A stretch of 64,000 nt of DNA, taken from assembly GCF_004519305.1 (NCBI RefSeq), contig NZ_SOZA01000025.1:1-64000 (forward strand). The letters are read 5' to 3'. Positions 8,354-16,860 of the stretch are shown piece by piece (the first letter of the stretch is position 1; each line of letters opens with the position of its first letter). Origin of the DNA: Pseudomonas sp. RIT623 (GTDB lineage Bacteria; Pseudomonadota; Gammaproteobacteria; Pseudomonadales; Pseudomonadaceae). The notes beneath the pieces are model-generated. The model was not told where the DNA came from, made no database searches, and was given only the letters and a program-made list of their open reading frames with translations. The position numbers were made by a program, and so were the translations under genes.

Positions 8354-9316
8354 TCACTCGCCCAGGCGCTGCTCGCGTGATGGCGGATAGCCGAAATACG
8401 CCGCGTAGCACTTGCTGAAGTGCGACACCGAGACGAAGCCGCAGGCCACCGCCACCTCCATCACCGACAGGTCCGAATACTGCAGCAGGCGCCGGCTCTT
8501 GGTGATGCGCAGTTCCATGTAGTAGCGTCGCGGCGAGGAGCCGAGCTGGGCCTGGAACAGCCGGTCGATCTGCCGCCGGGAGCGTCCGGAGTAAGCGGCC
8601 AGCTGGTCGAGGCTGAGGGTTTCCTCGAGGTTGTTCTCCATCAACTCGACGATGGTGCGCAGGTGCAGGCTCATGGACTTCTTCGCCCCAGGGCCGACCT
8701 GGCGGTAGCGCGCGCCGGAGAACGAGAGGATTTCCTCCACGCCCTCGGCCAGGGCGTCGCCATGCAGGCGGCGCACCAGGCCAAGCATCAGCTCCATGGC
8801 GCCGTTGGGGCTGGCGGCGGTGAGGCGGTCGCGGTCGAGGGTGAAGCTGGCCGGGGTGATGCGCGCCTGCGGGCTGATTTCGGCGAGGCTGGCGCGCTGC
8901 TCGGGGTGCACGCTGCAACCATAGTCGTCGAGGGCCCCGGCACGGCCGAGGAACCAGGCGCCGTTCCACAGCCCGCCTAGGGTCATGCCCTGGGCGACGC
9001 AGTCGGCCAGCAGGCGGTCGAGGCCGGGGTACTTCAACGGGGTGCGCAGGCCGCCGCAGATCACCAGCATGTCCAGTTCTGCCAGCATGCGCGGTTGCAG
9101 CGGGGTGGCGATCAGTTCCAGGCCCAGGTCACTGAGCACTCGGTCGCCGCTCGGCGAAAGCGGGGTGTAGGCGAAACTGTCGGCGCGCAGCAGGTTGGCG
9201 GTGACCAGCACGTCCATGGCCACGGTAAAACTGGCCATGGAGAAGTGTTCGAGCAGGACGAAATCGACCCGGTAGGGGCGCTGCGCGCCAGCCTCGGCGG
9301 GCTTGAGCCGCAGCAT
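8354..9316 (-). CDS. GlxA family transcriptional regulator (DJ-1/PfpI-like plus AraC-type HTH)
   Basis: The 320-residue protein has two parts. An N-terminal class-I glutamine-amidotransferase-like domain covers about residues 10-190 ('FVLLEHFSMASFTVAMD'). A C-terminal AraC-type double helix-turn-helix covers about 215-315 ('LSLDQLAAYSGRSRRQIDRL', then 'VMEVAVACGFVSVSHFSKCY'). Pseudomonas members such as GbdR, CdhR and SouR control quaternary-amine catabolism, but the ligand here is unknown. I chose ATG 9316; a TTG at 9421 would add 35 low-complexity residues and has no better ribosome binding site. It is divergent from the thioredoxin-fold gene at 9485. Confidence 0.85.
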   Translation of the reverse strand: MLRLKPAEAGAQRPYRVDFVLLEHFSMASFTVAMDVLVTANLLRADSFAYTPLSPSGDRVLSDLGLELIATPLQPRMLAELDMLVICGGLRTPLKYPGLDRLLADCVAQGMTLGGLWNGAWFLGRAGALDDYGCSVHPEQRASLAEISPQARITPASFTLDRDRLTAASPNGAMELMLGLVRRLHGDALAEGVEEILSFSGARYRQVGPGAKKSMSLHLRTIVELMENNLEETLSLDQLAAYSGRSRRQIDRLFQAQLGSSPRRYYMELRITKSRRLLQYSDLSVMEVAVACGFVSVSHFSKCYAAYFGYPPSREQRLGE

Positions 9317-9484
9317 GTTGCTGGTGCTGCTCTTCTTGCTGAACTGGCGTGGCGTGGGCACGGCGGACTCCGCTGGCGGGCTGGCGCGGCTGAGTGTGCG
9401 TCGGCTGGGAGGGAAAGACAACAGGGTGGACGGCGCTTTGGGCTATGCTGGCGGTCTTGTGTCGTTACCGGGGTCCGGATCCTC

Positions 9485-9949
9485 ATGAAATACGCCATCG
9501 CCCTGTTGTTCAGCCTGCTGCCGCTGCTGGCCCACGCCCTTGAGCCGGGCGATAGGCTGGCGCCCTGGACCCTGCTCGACCAGTATGACCAGCCGTACAG
9601 CCTGAACCCGGAAACCCGCGTGCTGCTAGTGGCCCGTGACATGGACGGCGCGCGCTTGGTCAAGGCGGCCTTGGCCGAACGCCCGAAGGGCTACCTGGAA
9701 GCCCGCCAGGCGGTGTTCGTCGCCGATATCCAGCGCATGCCGGCATTGATCAGCAAGCTGTTCGCGGTGCCGGCGATGCGTGACTACTCCTACCGGGTGA
9801 TGCTCGATCGCGAGGGCAGGGTAGCCAGCCGCTATGCCGGGGACGCGGGACAGGTGCAGTGGCTGACCCTGGACCACGGCAAGCTGGTGGCGCAACGGGC
9901 GTTCAGTGACGCGCAGGCGCTGGGTGCGGCGCTGGAACGGTTTCGGTAG
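9485..9949 (+). CDS. exported thioredoxin-fold-like protein of unknown function
   Basis: The 154-residue protein starts with a clear signal peptide (about residues 1-19, 'MKYAIALLFSLLPLLAHA'). A peroxiredoxin/thioredoxin-like body follows ('LEPGDRLAPWTLLDQYDQPY', then 'RVLLVARDMDGARL'). No CxxC or peroxidatic cysteine is visible, so redox catalysis of the usual kind is unlikely. It is divergent from the GlxA regulator and convergent with cobB. Homologs in pseudomonads are usually unnamed. The function is not recognised. Confidence 0.75.
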   Translation: MKYAIALLFSLLPLLAHALEPGDRLAPWTLLDQYDQPYSLNPETRVLLVARDMDGARLVKAALAERPKGYLEARQAVFVADIQRMPALISKLFAVPAMRDYSYRVMLDREGRVASRYAGDAGQVQWLTLDHGKLVAQRAFSDAQALGAALERFR

Positions 9950-9995
9950 CAGCCGTGCCAGGCCTGCGGTGCTTGCTTCGCCAGCAAGCTGGCGC

Positions 9996-10748
9996 CTAGA
10001 GGGGCCATGCAGCCTGGAGCAATACGGGCAACACCTCGGCCGCTGTTCCGGCGAGGGCGAATTCCCTGGGGTGTCCGGTCAGCGCCGGCTGCGGATTGAC
10101 ATGCACCACGGTGGCGCCGGCCGCCAGCGCCACTCGAGGAATCGACGCCGCCGGTTGCACCAGGCCGGAGGTTCCCACCGACAGCACCAGGTCGCAATGC
10201 TCGGCGGCGGCGAAGGCTCGTTCCAGCGTGCGCGCTGGCAACGCTTCGCCGAACCACACCACGCCGGGACGCAATGGGCCGGCGCAGTAGGCGCAGCGTG
10301 GGGGCTCGATGCGCCGGCCTTCGCCTGCGTTCTCATTCGGCGCCGGCATGTTGCGCACGGGTTTGGCGCAATCGAAGCAGCGAAAGGCATCTAGCCGACC
10401 GTGTAGGTGCAGCACGTCGCGGCTGCCGGCGCGCTCATGCAGGTCATCGACGTTCTGGGTAACCAGGGTCAGCCGCGGCACCCGTGTCGCCAGTTCGGCA
10501 ATGACCCGGTGCGCCGGGTTGGGCCGGGCCTCGGCGATGCCGGCGCGGCGCATTTCATACCAGCCCCAGACCAGCGCCGGGTCGGCGCGAAAACCTTCGG
10601 CGCTGGCCAGTCGCACCGGGTCGAAGCGTTCCCACAAGCCGCTGAGTTTGTCGCGAAAGGTGGCGATGCCACTTTCCGCGGACACGCCGGCACCGGTGAA
10701 CACCAGCACATGGCGGGCCTGGGCGAGCAGCGTCGGGTGAAAAGGCAT
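9996..10748 (-). CDS. cobB: NAD-dependent protein deacylase, sirtuin class III
   Basis: This 250-residue sirtuin removes acyl groups from protein lysines using NAD. Visible features are the NAD motif 'GAGVSAESGIATFRD' (19-33), 'TQNVDDLHERAG' (97-108), the catalytic His116 in 'HLHGRL', and four zinc cysteines (C124, C127, C152, C155). Y64 and R67 in 'WYEMRR' form the YxxR pair that, in SIRT5 and E. coli CobB, binds succinyl- and malonyl-lysine, so desuccinylase activity is likely. The gene stands alone. The start at 10748 has weak Shine-Dalgarno support (GGAGA about 6 bp upstream). Confidence 0.93.
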   Translation of the reverse strand: MPFHPTLLAQARHVLVFTGAGVSAESGIATFRDKLSGLWERFDPVRLASAEGFRADPALVWGWYEMRRAGIAEARPNPAHRVIAELATRVPRLTLVTQNVDDLHERAGSRDVLHLHGRLDAFRCFDCAKPVRNMPAPNENAGEGRRIEPPRCAYCAGPLRPGVVWFGEALPARTLERAFAAAEHCDLVLSVGTSGLVQPAASIPRVALAAGATVVHVNPQPALTGHPREFALAGTAAEVLPVLLQAAWPL

Positions 10749-10876
10749 GCAGGGTCTCCGACAGGCGGGGCAGAGCGGTCACCCACTTTGCCAAGGCGAC
10801 TGGTGCGGCACAAGATCCGACTGAACCCTGGGTAACGCAGGCAACCCAACGTGCTACATGCCAACGGGAGAAACTC

Positions 10877-11089
10877 ATGGAAGTCGGAACGATCTGGTTC
10901 GTCGTCGCGCTGCTGGTCATCCTCCTGGAGATCTGGGCCATCTGGCACATCATTGGCAGCGATCGTCGCGCCGAGCGCAAGATGCTGTGGGTGGTGTTCG
11001 TCGTCTACGCGCCGTTCCCCGGCCTGCTGTTCTGGGCTTGGCGCGGACCGCGAGCGGTCAAGGGCCGGGTAGTGCTGGAGGAGAAATGA
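10877..11089 (+). CDS. small PLDc_N-type inner-membrane protein
   Basis: This 70-residue protein has two hydrophobic helices (about residues 5-26 and 36-55) flanking a basic loop 'GSDRRAERK'. The arrangement resembles the phospholipase-D-nuclease N-terminal (PLDc_N) domain, which occurs as a stand-alone membrane protein. A good ribosome binding site (GGGAGAA) precedes ATG 10877. A Rid-family gene follows 68 bp downstream on the same strand. Function unknown. Confidence 0.75.
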   Translation: MEVGTIWFVVALLVILLEIWAIWHIIGSDRRAERKMLWVVFVVYAPFPGLLFWAWRGPRAVKGRVVLEEK

Positions 11090-11157
11090 TCGGGCTTGAC
11101 CTCGAGTTAAGCCCAGGTCTGATACTCGGCCGCTCTTGCCTTTGATGGAGCGATGCC

Positions 11158-11574
11158 ATGACCCTGTCCAGTGCCTTTGTCCTGTCCAACCCGCAGGGGT
11201 TGTACGACCCTGGCGCCAACGCCTATTCCCATGTCGCCGAGGTCCAGGCCGGCAGCCGGTTGCTGTATATCGCCGGGCAGGGTGGCGAAGACCTGCAAGG
11301 ACGGCTGTCGAGCCGTTTCGACGAGCAGGCGCGCCAGGCCCTGGCCAACCTGAAGATCGCCCTGGCGTCGCGGGGCGCGACGTTGCAGCACGTATGCAAG
11401 TTGACCTTGCTGGTGGTGGATCACTCCGAAGCGCGCCTGCGCCAGTGGGCGGCCGAAGCCGAGCGTGCCTGGGGTGGGCGGATGGCCCCGACCTGCACGC
11501 TGATCCCGGTGCCGCGCTTGGCGCTGGACGGCATGCTGGTGGAAATAGACGCCGTGGCCGCGTTGGTCCCGTAG
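11158..11574 (+). CDS. RidA/YjgF-family protein lacking the deaminase arginine
   Basis: The 138-residue protein shows the Rid fold: 'YIAGQGGEDLQGRLSSRFDE' early and 'DGMLVEIDAVA' at the end. RidA proper hydrolyses reactive enamine/imine intermediates and needs an arginine (R105 in E. coli) in 'PARSCVEV'. The aligned segment here is 'PTCTLIPV', with Cys113 at that place by my eye alignment. It therefore probably belongs to a non-deaminase Rid subfamily. A ribosome binding site (GGAG) lies 8 bp before ATG 11158. Confidence 0.85.
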   Translation: MTLSSAFVLSNPQGLYDPGANAYSHVAEVQAGSRLLYIAGQGGEDLQGRLSSRFDEQARQALANLKIALASRGATLQHVCKLTLLVVDHSEARLRQWAAEAERAWGGRMAPTCTLIPVPRLALDGMLVEIDAVAALVP

Positions 11575-11686
11575 CGGCCGGCGGTTCGCTAATGCTGTAT
11601 GAGCCGGCTTGCTGGCGAGCACCGCGGCACGCAATCTTGCCGATACCCGGTAGAATCGCGGTTCTTTCCTTCGCCGAGCGTTATCC

Positions 11687-12187
11687 ATGGCCGTGCCCAT
11701 CGAGCTGCTCCAGACCGGCCCCGAACACGCCGGCCTGGTGCGTAACCTCTACCAGTTCTACGCCTACGAGTCCTCCGATTGGGAGCAGGAGGACATCGAG
11801 GCGGACGGCCGCTTCTATATTCACGAGCCCCATTTCCAGCGCTATTGGCAGGCGACAGACTGGAGCGCCAACCTGATCCTGGTCGACGGTTTCATCGCCG
11901 GCTTCGTGCTGGTCGAGCGTAGCGAGCTGCCGGGGGTCGATGCCCTCGAGCTGGCCGACTTATTCGTGCTCAAAAAATACCGGCGCCTGGGCGTGGGGCT
12001 GGCGGTGGCACGGCAGTTCCTCAGCGAAGGCCCGCACGACTGGCTGCTGCGTTGCCATGCCGAGGACGCGCCGGCCTTGGCGTTCTGCCAGGCAGTGCTG
12101 GCTGACCTGCCGCGTCCGGTACGGGAAATCGCCCTGGATGATGAGCCGCAGTTGCGCAACTACTGGGTGACCCAACGTCTGCACTGA
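11687..12187 (+). CDS. GNAT family N-acetyltransferase
   Basis: The 166-residue protein is a GNAT domain with the acetyl-CoA motif 'LFVLKKYRRLGVGLAVARQF' at about residues 91-110. The N-terminal 'VRNLYQFYAYESSDWE' resembles a GNAT subgroup common in proteobacteria. The substrate cannot be predicted. It is followed after 97 bp by the PAS-GGDEF-EAL gene and has its own upstream region. Confidence 0.85.
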   Translation: MAVPIELLQTGPEHAGLVRNLYQFYAYESSDWEQEDIEADGRFYIHEPHFQRYWQATDWSANLILVDGFIAGFVLVERSELPGVDALELADLFVLKKYRRLGVGLAVARQFLSEGPHDWLLRCHAEDAPALAFCQAVLADLPRPVREIALDDEPQLRNYWVTQRLH

Positions 12188-12284
12188 GTCGCTTGGCGGC
12201 GAATAATGTGACAGGCTTCACAAAACTTGTCCGTCGCGCGGCATAATGCCAGCATCTTGTGCACCCGCAGGTCAGGTAAAGCCC

Positions 12285-14384
12285 ATGCCGCTCGCCCCCA
12301 GTTCCGACATGATGTACCGGCTGTTGATCCAGAGCGTGGCGGACTACGCCATCTACCTGCTCACCCCGGACGGCATCGTCGCCAACTGGAACCCCGGCGC
12401 GCAGCGGGCCAAGGGCTACAGCGCCGAGGAGATAGTCGGCCAGCACTTCTCGGTGTTCTATACCGCCCAGGACCGTGACGCCGGGTTGCCCGCGCTGAGC
12501 CTGGCCACGGCCCGGGCCGAGGGGCGCTTCCAGGCCGAGGGCCTGCGCCAGCGCAAGGACGGTTCGCAGTTCTGGACCAGCGTGGTGATCGAGCCGATCA
12601 AGGACGAGGCCAGCGGCCAGGTGATCGGCTTTGCCAAGATCACCCGCGATATTTCCGAGCGTCGACGCAATGAACTGGAGTTGCTCAAGGCCAAGGAGCT
12701 CGCCGAACAGTACAGCCAGGAAATGACCAGCTTGTCGCAGTTCCTCGATTCGGTGATCGCCAACATCCCCGCCAGCGTCATCGTCCAGGACCTGCAAAGC
12801 CAGCAGATCCTGCTGGCCAACCAGCAGGCCGAGCGCCTGTTCGGCGGCCAGGGCGCGAGCATGGTCGGCCAGCTACCGGCGCAGTGCCTGGCCCCGGCGG
12901 CGGCCCGCTACCTGGAGCAGCAACTGGCGCGGGGCGCGCGCAGCGCCAAGGGCTACCAGGCCGAGACGCGGGTCATTAGCGCCTGTGGCCCGCGCACCCT
13001 GCGTAGCCGCGCCATGCGCTGCCAGAACCGCGAGGGGCAGGGTGACTATGTGTTGTTCGTTGCCGAGGATGCCACCGAGGAACTGGCGGCCCATGCGCAG
13101 ATCCATCACATGGCCCACCACGATGCCCTGACCGGCCTGCCCAACCGCACCCTGTTCAACGAGCGCCTCAAGCAGGCGCTGCTGCGTGGCGAGCACAGCG
13201 GCACCTTGACCGCCACCCTGTGCTTGGACCTGGACAATTTCAAGAACATCAACGATACCCAGGGCCACGCCTTCGGCGACAAGCTGCTGCGCACGCTGGG
13301 CAAGCGCCTGCGCCGCGAACTGCGCGAGCACGACACCCTGGCGCGGTTGGGCGGCGACGAGTTCGCCGTGGTGCTGTCGGGGTTGGAAACCCGCGATGCC
13401 GCATGCAATACCGCACAGCGTCTGATCGAAGCGATCTGCCCGCCGTTCCAAATCGACGGGCACCAGTTCAGTGTCGGGATAAGCATTGGGGTTGCCATCG
13501 CGCCGCACGATCATGACCAGGCCGAGCAGTTGCTCGGCTACGCCGACATGGCGCTGTACGAGGCCAAGCGTAATGGTCGCAACCGTTACGAGTGCTTCCA
13601 TGTCGAACTTGATGTCGCCGCCCGCCAGCGCCGTCTGGTCGAGACCGACCTGCGCACGGCCTTGCACCTGGGGCAGTTGCAGCTGCACTACCAGCCAGTG
13701 GTCGACCAGCAAAACCACAGCGTGACCGGCTACGAGGCATTGTTGCGCTGGGAGCACCCGGCGCGGGGGATGATCATGCCGCTGGACTTCATCCCTATTG
13801 CCGAGGAAACCGGGCTGATCCACGAGATCGGTGCCCGCGCGCTGAACCTGGCCTGCCAGGAGGCGGCCAGCTGGGGCACGACGCAGACCGTGTCGGTCAA
13901 TCTCTCGCCGGTGCAGTTCAAGAATGCCAACCTGGTCCACAGCGTGGCCTTGGCCCTGGCCGATTCAGGCCTGCCAGCCAGCCGGCTGGAGCTGGAGATC
14001 ACCGAGTCGGTACTGCTGGGCAACAGCGAAGAGAACGTGGCCACGCTGCGGGCGCTGAAGGATCTGGGCGTGTCGATTTCGCTCGACGACTTCGGTACCG
14101 GTTATTCCTCGCTTGGTTACTTGCGCTCGTTCCCGTTCGATCGGATCAAGATCGACAAATCGTTCATCCACGACATGTGTGAAAGCCGCGAGGCGATGTC
14201 AATCGTCCGCGCGATCACCGAGCTGTCCAATAGCCTGATGATCAAGACTACGGCCGAGGGGGTAGAGTCGGCGGAGCAGATGGAACGGTTGCTGGCCGAG
14301 GGGTGCTCGCACTTCCAGGGGTATCTGTACGGGCGCCCGGCGCCGGCAAGCGAACGCCTCAAGCAGATCGCCACGGCCTTGTAG
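12285..14384 (+). CDS. PAS-PAS-GGDEF-EAL cyclic-di-GMP turnover protein
   Basis: The 699-residue protein has two PAS domains (about 10-130 and 155-260), then GGDEF (about 275-430) and EAL (about 445-695). The GGDEF signature is intact ('ARLGGDEFAVV') and preceded five residues upstream by the inhibitory I-site RxxD ('REHD'). The EAL motif is intact ('GYEALLRWEHP'), with 'DDFGTGYSSL' and 'IKIDKSFI', so both cyclase and phosphodiesterase activities are possible. No membrane segment is visible, so sensing is probably cytoplasmic. The start could be 12285 or 12246; the first PAS begins just after either. Confidence 0.93.
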   Translation: MPLAPSSDMMYRLLIQSVADYAIYLLTPDGIVANWNPGAQRAKGYSAEEIVGQHFSVFYTAQDRDAGLPALSLATARAEGRFQAEGLRQRKDGSQFWTSVVIEPIKDEASGQVIGFAKITRDISERRRNELELLKAKELAEQYSQEMTSLSQFLDSVIANIPASVIVQDLQSQQILLANQQAERLFGGQGASMVGQLPAQCLAPAAARYLEQQLARGARSAKGYQAETRVISACGPRTLRSRAMRCQNREGQGDYVLFVAEDATEELAAHAQIHHMAHHDALTGLPNRTLFNERLKQALLRGEHSGTLTATLCLDLDNFKNINDTQGHAFGDKLLRTLGKRLRRELREHDTLARLGGDEFAVVLSGLETRDAACNTAQRLIEAICPPFQIDGHQFSVGISIGVAIAPHDHDQAEQLLGYADMALYEAKRNGRNRYECFHVELDVAARQRRLVETDLRTALHLGQLQLHYQPVVDQQNHSVTGYEALLRWEHPARGMIMPLDFIPIAEETGLIHEIGARALNLACQEAASWGTTQTVSVNLSPVQFKNANLVHSVALALADSGLPASRLELEITESVLLGNSEENVATLRALKDLGVSISLDDFGTGYSSLGYLRSFPFDRIKIDKSFIHDMCESREAMSIVRAITELSNSLMIKTTAEGVESAEQMERLLAEGCSHFQGYLYGRPAPASERLKQIATAL

Positions 14385-14601
14385 GGGCTGGCCCTCCTGG
14401 AACAATCCTGGCCTTGCCCGTTGCTTGGCTGGGCAAGCCCGCTGCGCGTCGGCGTGGTCCGAAGGACGGCGTGATCGCCGATGGGGCAGAAAATGTACCG
14501 GTTGGAACAAAAAGCCGGGTCGGCAATGTTCAGCGCGCTGCATCTCTTCTAGAATCCGCGCATGCCCAGGCGTCTGGCTTGGGCGCTTGCCCGAGGGGCC
14601 C

Positions 14602-15483
14602 ATGAGTTCCAGCACGCCGCTGTCCGGAATCAACCAACCGCTGCGCGGTATCGCCCTGGTGGTGGTGGCGACGTTCCTGTTTGCCAGCCATGACGGGCTG
14701 TCCAAGTTCCTGGGCGGCATCTACCCGATCATCATGGTGGTCTGGGCGCGTTACCTGGTGCATACCCTGTTGATGGCCGGGATCTTCCTGCCCAAGGCGG
14801 GCCTTGCCGTGCTACGCACCCGGCGGCCGTTGCTGCAGACCTTGCGCGCCTTGAGCCTGCTCGGCACCAGCTTGCTGTTCACCGCCGGCTTGCAGTACCT
14901 GCCGCTGGCCGAGGCGACCGCGGTCAACTTCCTGACGCCGGTGTTGGTCACCGCGCTGTCGGTGCCGCTGCTCAAGGAGCGGGTGACCACGGCGCAGTGG
15001 CTGCTGGTGGTGATGGGCTTCATCGGCGTGCTGGTGGTGGTGCACCCGGGCGGTGCGATGTTCACCCCGGCGATCCTGTTCCCCTTCGGCTCGGCGCTGG
15101 TGTTCTGTTTCTACCAGTTGCTTACGCGCAAGCTGGCGGTCCATGACGCGCCGACCACCAGCAATTTCTATGCGGGGTTGTGCAACACCTTGGTCATGAC
15201 GGCACTGGTGCCGTTCTTCTGGCAGACCCCGCAGTGGTCCCATGTGCCATTCATGCTGGCGCTGGGGGGCTGCGGGATGACCGCGCACCTGCTGCTGACC
15301 CAGGCATTCCGGCATGCGGCGCCGGCGCTTTTGGCACCGTTCAGCTACTGCCAGATCGTGTTTGCCGGGTTGCTGGGGCTGCTGGTGTTCGGCCAGGCAC
15401 CGGACAAGGTGAGCCTGGCCGGCATCGCGATCATCTGCCTGAGCGGGCTGGGGGCGGCCTGGATGCAGCGGGCTCGCTCCTAG
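14602..15483 (+). CDS. EamA/DMT family transporter
   Basis: The 293-residue protein has about ten hydrophobic helices arranged as two EamA repeats ('ALVVVATFLFASHDGLSKFL', then 'ILFPFGSALVFCFYQLLTRK'), as in RhaT/YdcZ-type drug/metabolite exporters. The transported compound is unknown. ATG 14602 is preceded by GAGGGG and gives a standard N-terminus; the in-frame extension to 14425 is rejected as non-coding. It stands between the c-di-GMP gene and the convergent TerC gene. Confidence 0.88.
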   Translation: MSSSTPLSGINQPLRGIALVVVATFLFASHDGLSKFLGGIYPIIMVVWARYLVHTLLMAGIFLPKAGLAVLRTRRPLLQTLRALSLLGTSLLFTAGLQYLPLAEATAVNFLTPVLVTALSVPLLKERVTTAQWLLVVMGFIGVLVVVHPGGAMFTPAILFPFGSALVFCFYQLLTRKLAVHDAPTTSNFYAGLCNTLVMTALVPFFWQTPQWSHVPFMLALGGCGMTAHLLLTQAFRHAAPALLAPFSYCQIVFAGLLGLLVFGQAPDKVSLAGIAIICLSGLGAAWMQRARS

Positions 15484-15545
15484 GGCGTAGCGCCGGCTTG
15501 CCGGCGAACACCGGCAACGCCGTTGCCATCCACCAAGCTGGCCGG

Positions 15546-16550
15546 CTAGGTTTGATCGGCGTCGATGTGATTCGACTTCTTGTCCCGGGTGCGCAACAAC
15601 GACAGCAGCACCCCACCCAGCAACAGGCCGAACGTCACCCCCAGTGACACCCCCGCCGGCACCTTGCCCACCAGTCCATGCCAGAAAATCTTGCAGCCGA
15701 TGAAGATCAACACCATGGCCAGCGCGTACTTGAGGTAGACGAACCGGTGCATCAGCGCCGCCAGGGCGAAATACAGCGAGCGCAGACCAAGGATGGCGAA
15801 GATGTTCGAGGTGTAGACGATGAATGGGTCCTGGGTGATGGCGAAAATCGCCGGCACGCTGTCGACGGCGAACACCAGGTCGGCCAGCTCGATCAGCACC
15901 AGCGCCAGGAACAGCGGCGTGGCGTAACGGACAGCTTGGTCCGTGCCGGGTGGGGCCAGGCGCACGAAGAAGTGGCGACCATGCAGCTGGTCGGTGACGC
16001 GTATATGCCGGCGCACGAAACGCAGCACCGGGTTGTTGGCCAGGTCCGGATGGCTATCGTCCTTGCTCAGCGCCATCTTGACCCCGGTGAACAGCAGGAA
16101 GGCGCCGAAGATATATAGCACCCAGGCAAAGTGCTGCACCAGCGCCGCGCCGACGCCGATCATGATCGCCCGCAGCACCACCACCCCGAGGATGCCCCAG
16201 AACAGCACGCGGTGCTGGTAGCGGCGGGGGATGGCGAAGAAGCTGAAGATCATCGCCATGACGAACACGTTGTCCATCGACAGCGACTGTTCGACCAGGA
16301 ACCCGGTGTAGAACTCCAGCGCCGGCTGTGCGCCCAGCTCGAACCATACCCACACCCCGAACAGCACGCCGACACTGAAGTAACCGGCATACAGCAGCAG
16401 GCTCTCGCGCATTTCGATTTCGCGGTCCTGGCGGTGCAGCACGCCAAGGTCCAGGACCAGCAAGCCCACGACGATGACGATGAACACCAGCCACAACCAG
16501 GTGCTGGTGCCGAGAAACGGCGTGAAGAGGAATGTCTGCAGAGCTGTCAT
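15546..16550 (-). CDS. TerC/Alx family inner-membrane protein
   Basis: The 334-residue protein has about nine transmembrane helices and the TerC signature 'EQSLSMDNVFVMAMIF' plus 'FAVDSVPAIFAITQDPFIVYTS', including the intramembrane acidic residues. TerC/Alx proteins are linked to manganese export, metal loading of exported proteins and tellurite resistance. The role here is inferred from family. The 5' leader was checked for a yybP-ykoY manganese riboswitch and none was recognised. ATG 16550 is preceded by AAGGAGGGG, an excellent ribosome binding site. Confidence 0.9.
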   Translation of the reverse strand: MTALQTFLFTPFLGTSTWLWLVFIVIVVGLLVLDLGVLHRQDREIEMRESLLLYAGYFSVGVLFGVWVWFELGAQPALEFYTGFLVEQSLSMDNVFVMAMIFSFFAIPRRYQHRVLFWGILGVVVLRAIMIGVGAALVQHFAWVLYIFGAFLLFTGVKMALSKDDSHPDLANNPVLRFVRRHIRVTDQLHGRHFFVRLAPPGTDQAVRYATPLFLALVLIELADLVFAVDSVPAIFAITQDPFIVYTSNIFAILGLRSLYFALAALMHRFVYLKYALAMVLIFIGCKIFWHGLVGKVPAGVSLGVTFGLLLGGVLLSLLRTRDKKSNHIDADQT

Positions 16551-16705
16551 GAGCCCCTCCTTGAATGTCGACGTTGCATGGCAACAGTGATTCCGACATG
16601 GCGGCGCGTGCCGTCAGAGGGGCCCGGTATCACATGGGCTTGAGCCTAGCCGTGAATGCCAGGGTTGCCGAATGGCGAGGTGTTACAGTTTTTTGCGTTA
16701 AAAAG

Positions 16706-16724
16706 TAAATTGCGAATCATTAGC
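16706..16724. promoter_or_regulatory. candidate Fur box upstream of the TonB-dependent receptor
   Basis: The core TTGCGAATCATTAGC (16710-16724) matches 11 of 15 positions of the consensus ATGATAATCATTATC. It lies about 135 bp before the receptor start in AT-rich DNA, a sensible place for iron repression. Matching was done by eye. Confidence 0.6.
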
Positions 16725-16860
16725 GATTGTAAAGTCTTCGTAACAACCCTAGCATGCGCTGCAACCGTCAGCAGAACGGGCGTGCCAACTGGCGCACACC
16801 TCACAACCACACAACCGTCGGTGATTAGCTTCATTCTTGGATCAGCAGGGAACGTACAAC

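Noticed and set aside
16551..16650. yybP-ykoY manganese riboswitch in the TerC-family gene leader
   Set aside because: The leader is GC-rich and forms hairpins, but the conserved loop sequences of the riboswitch were not found by eye.
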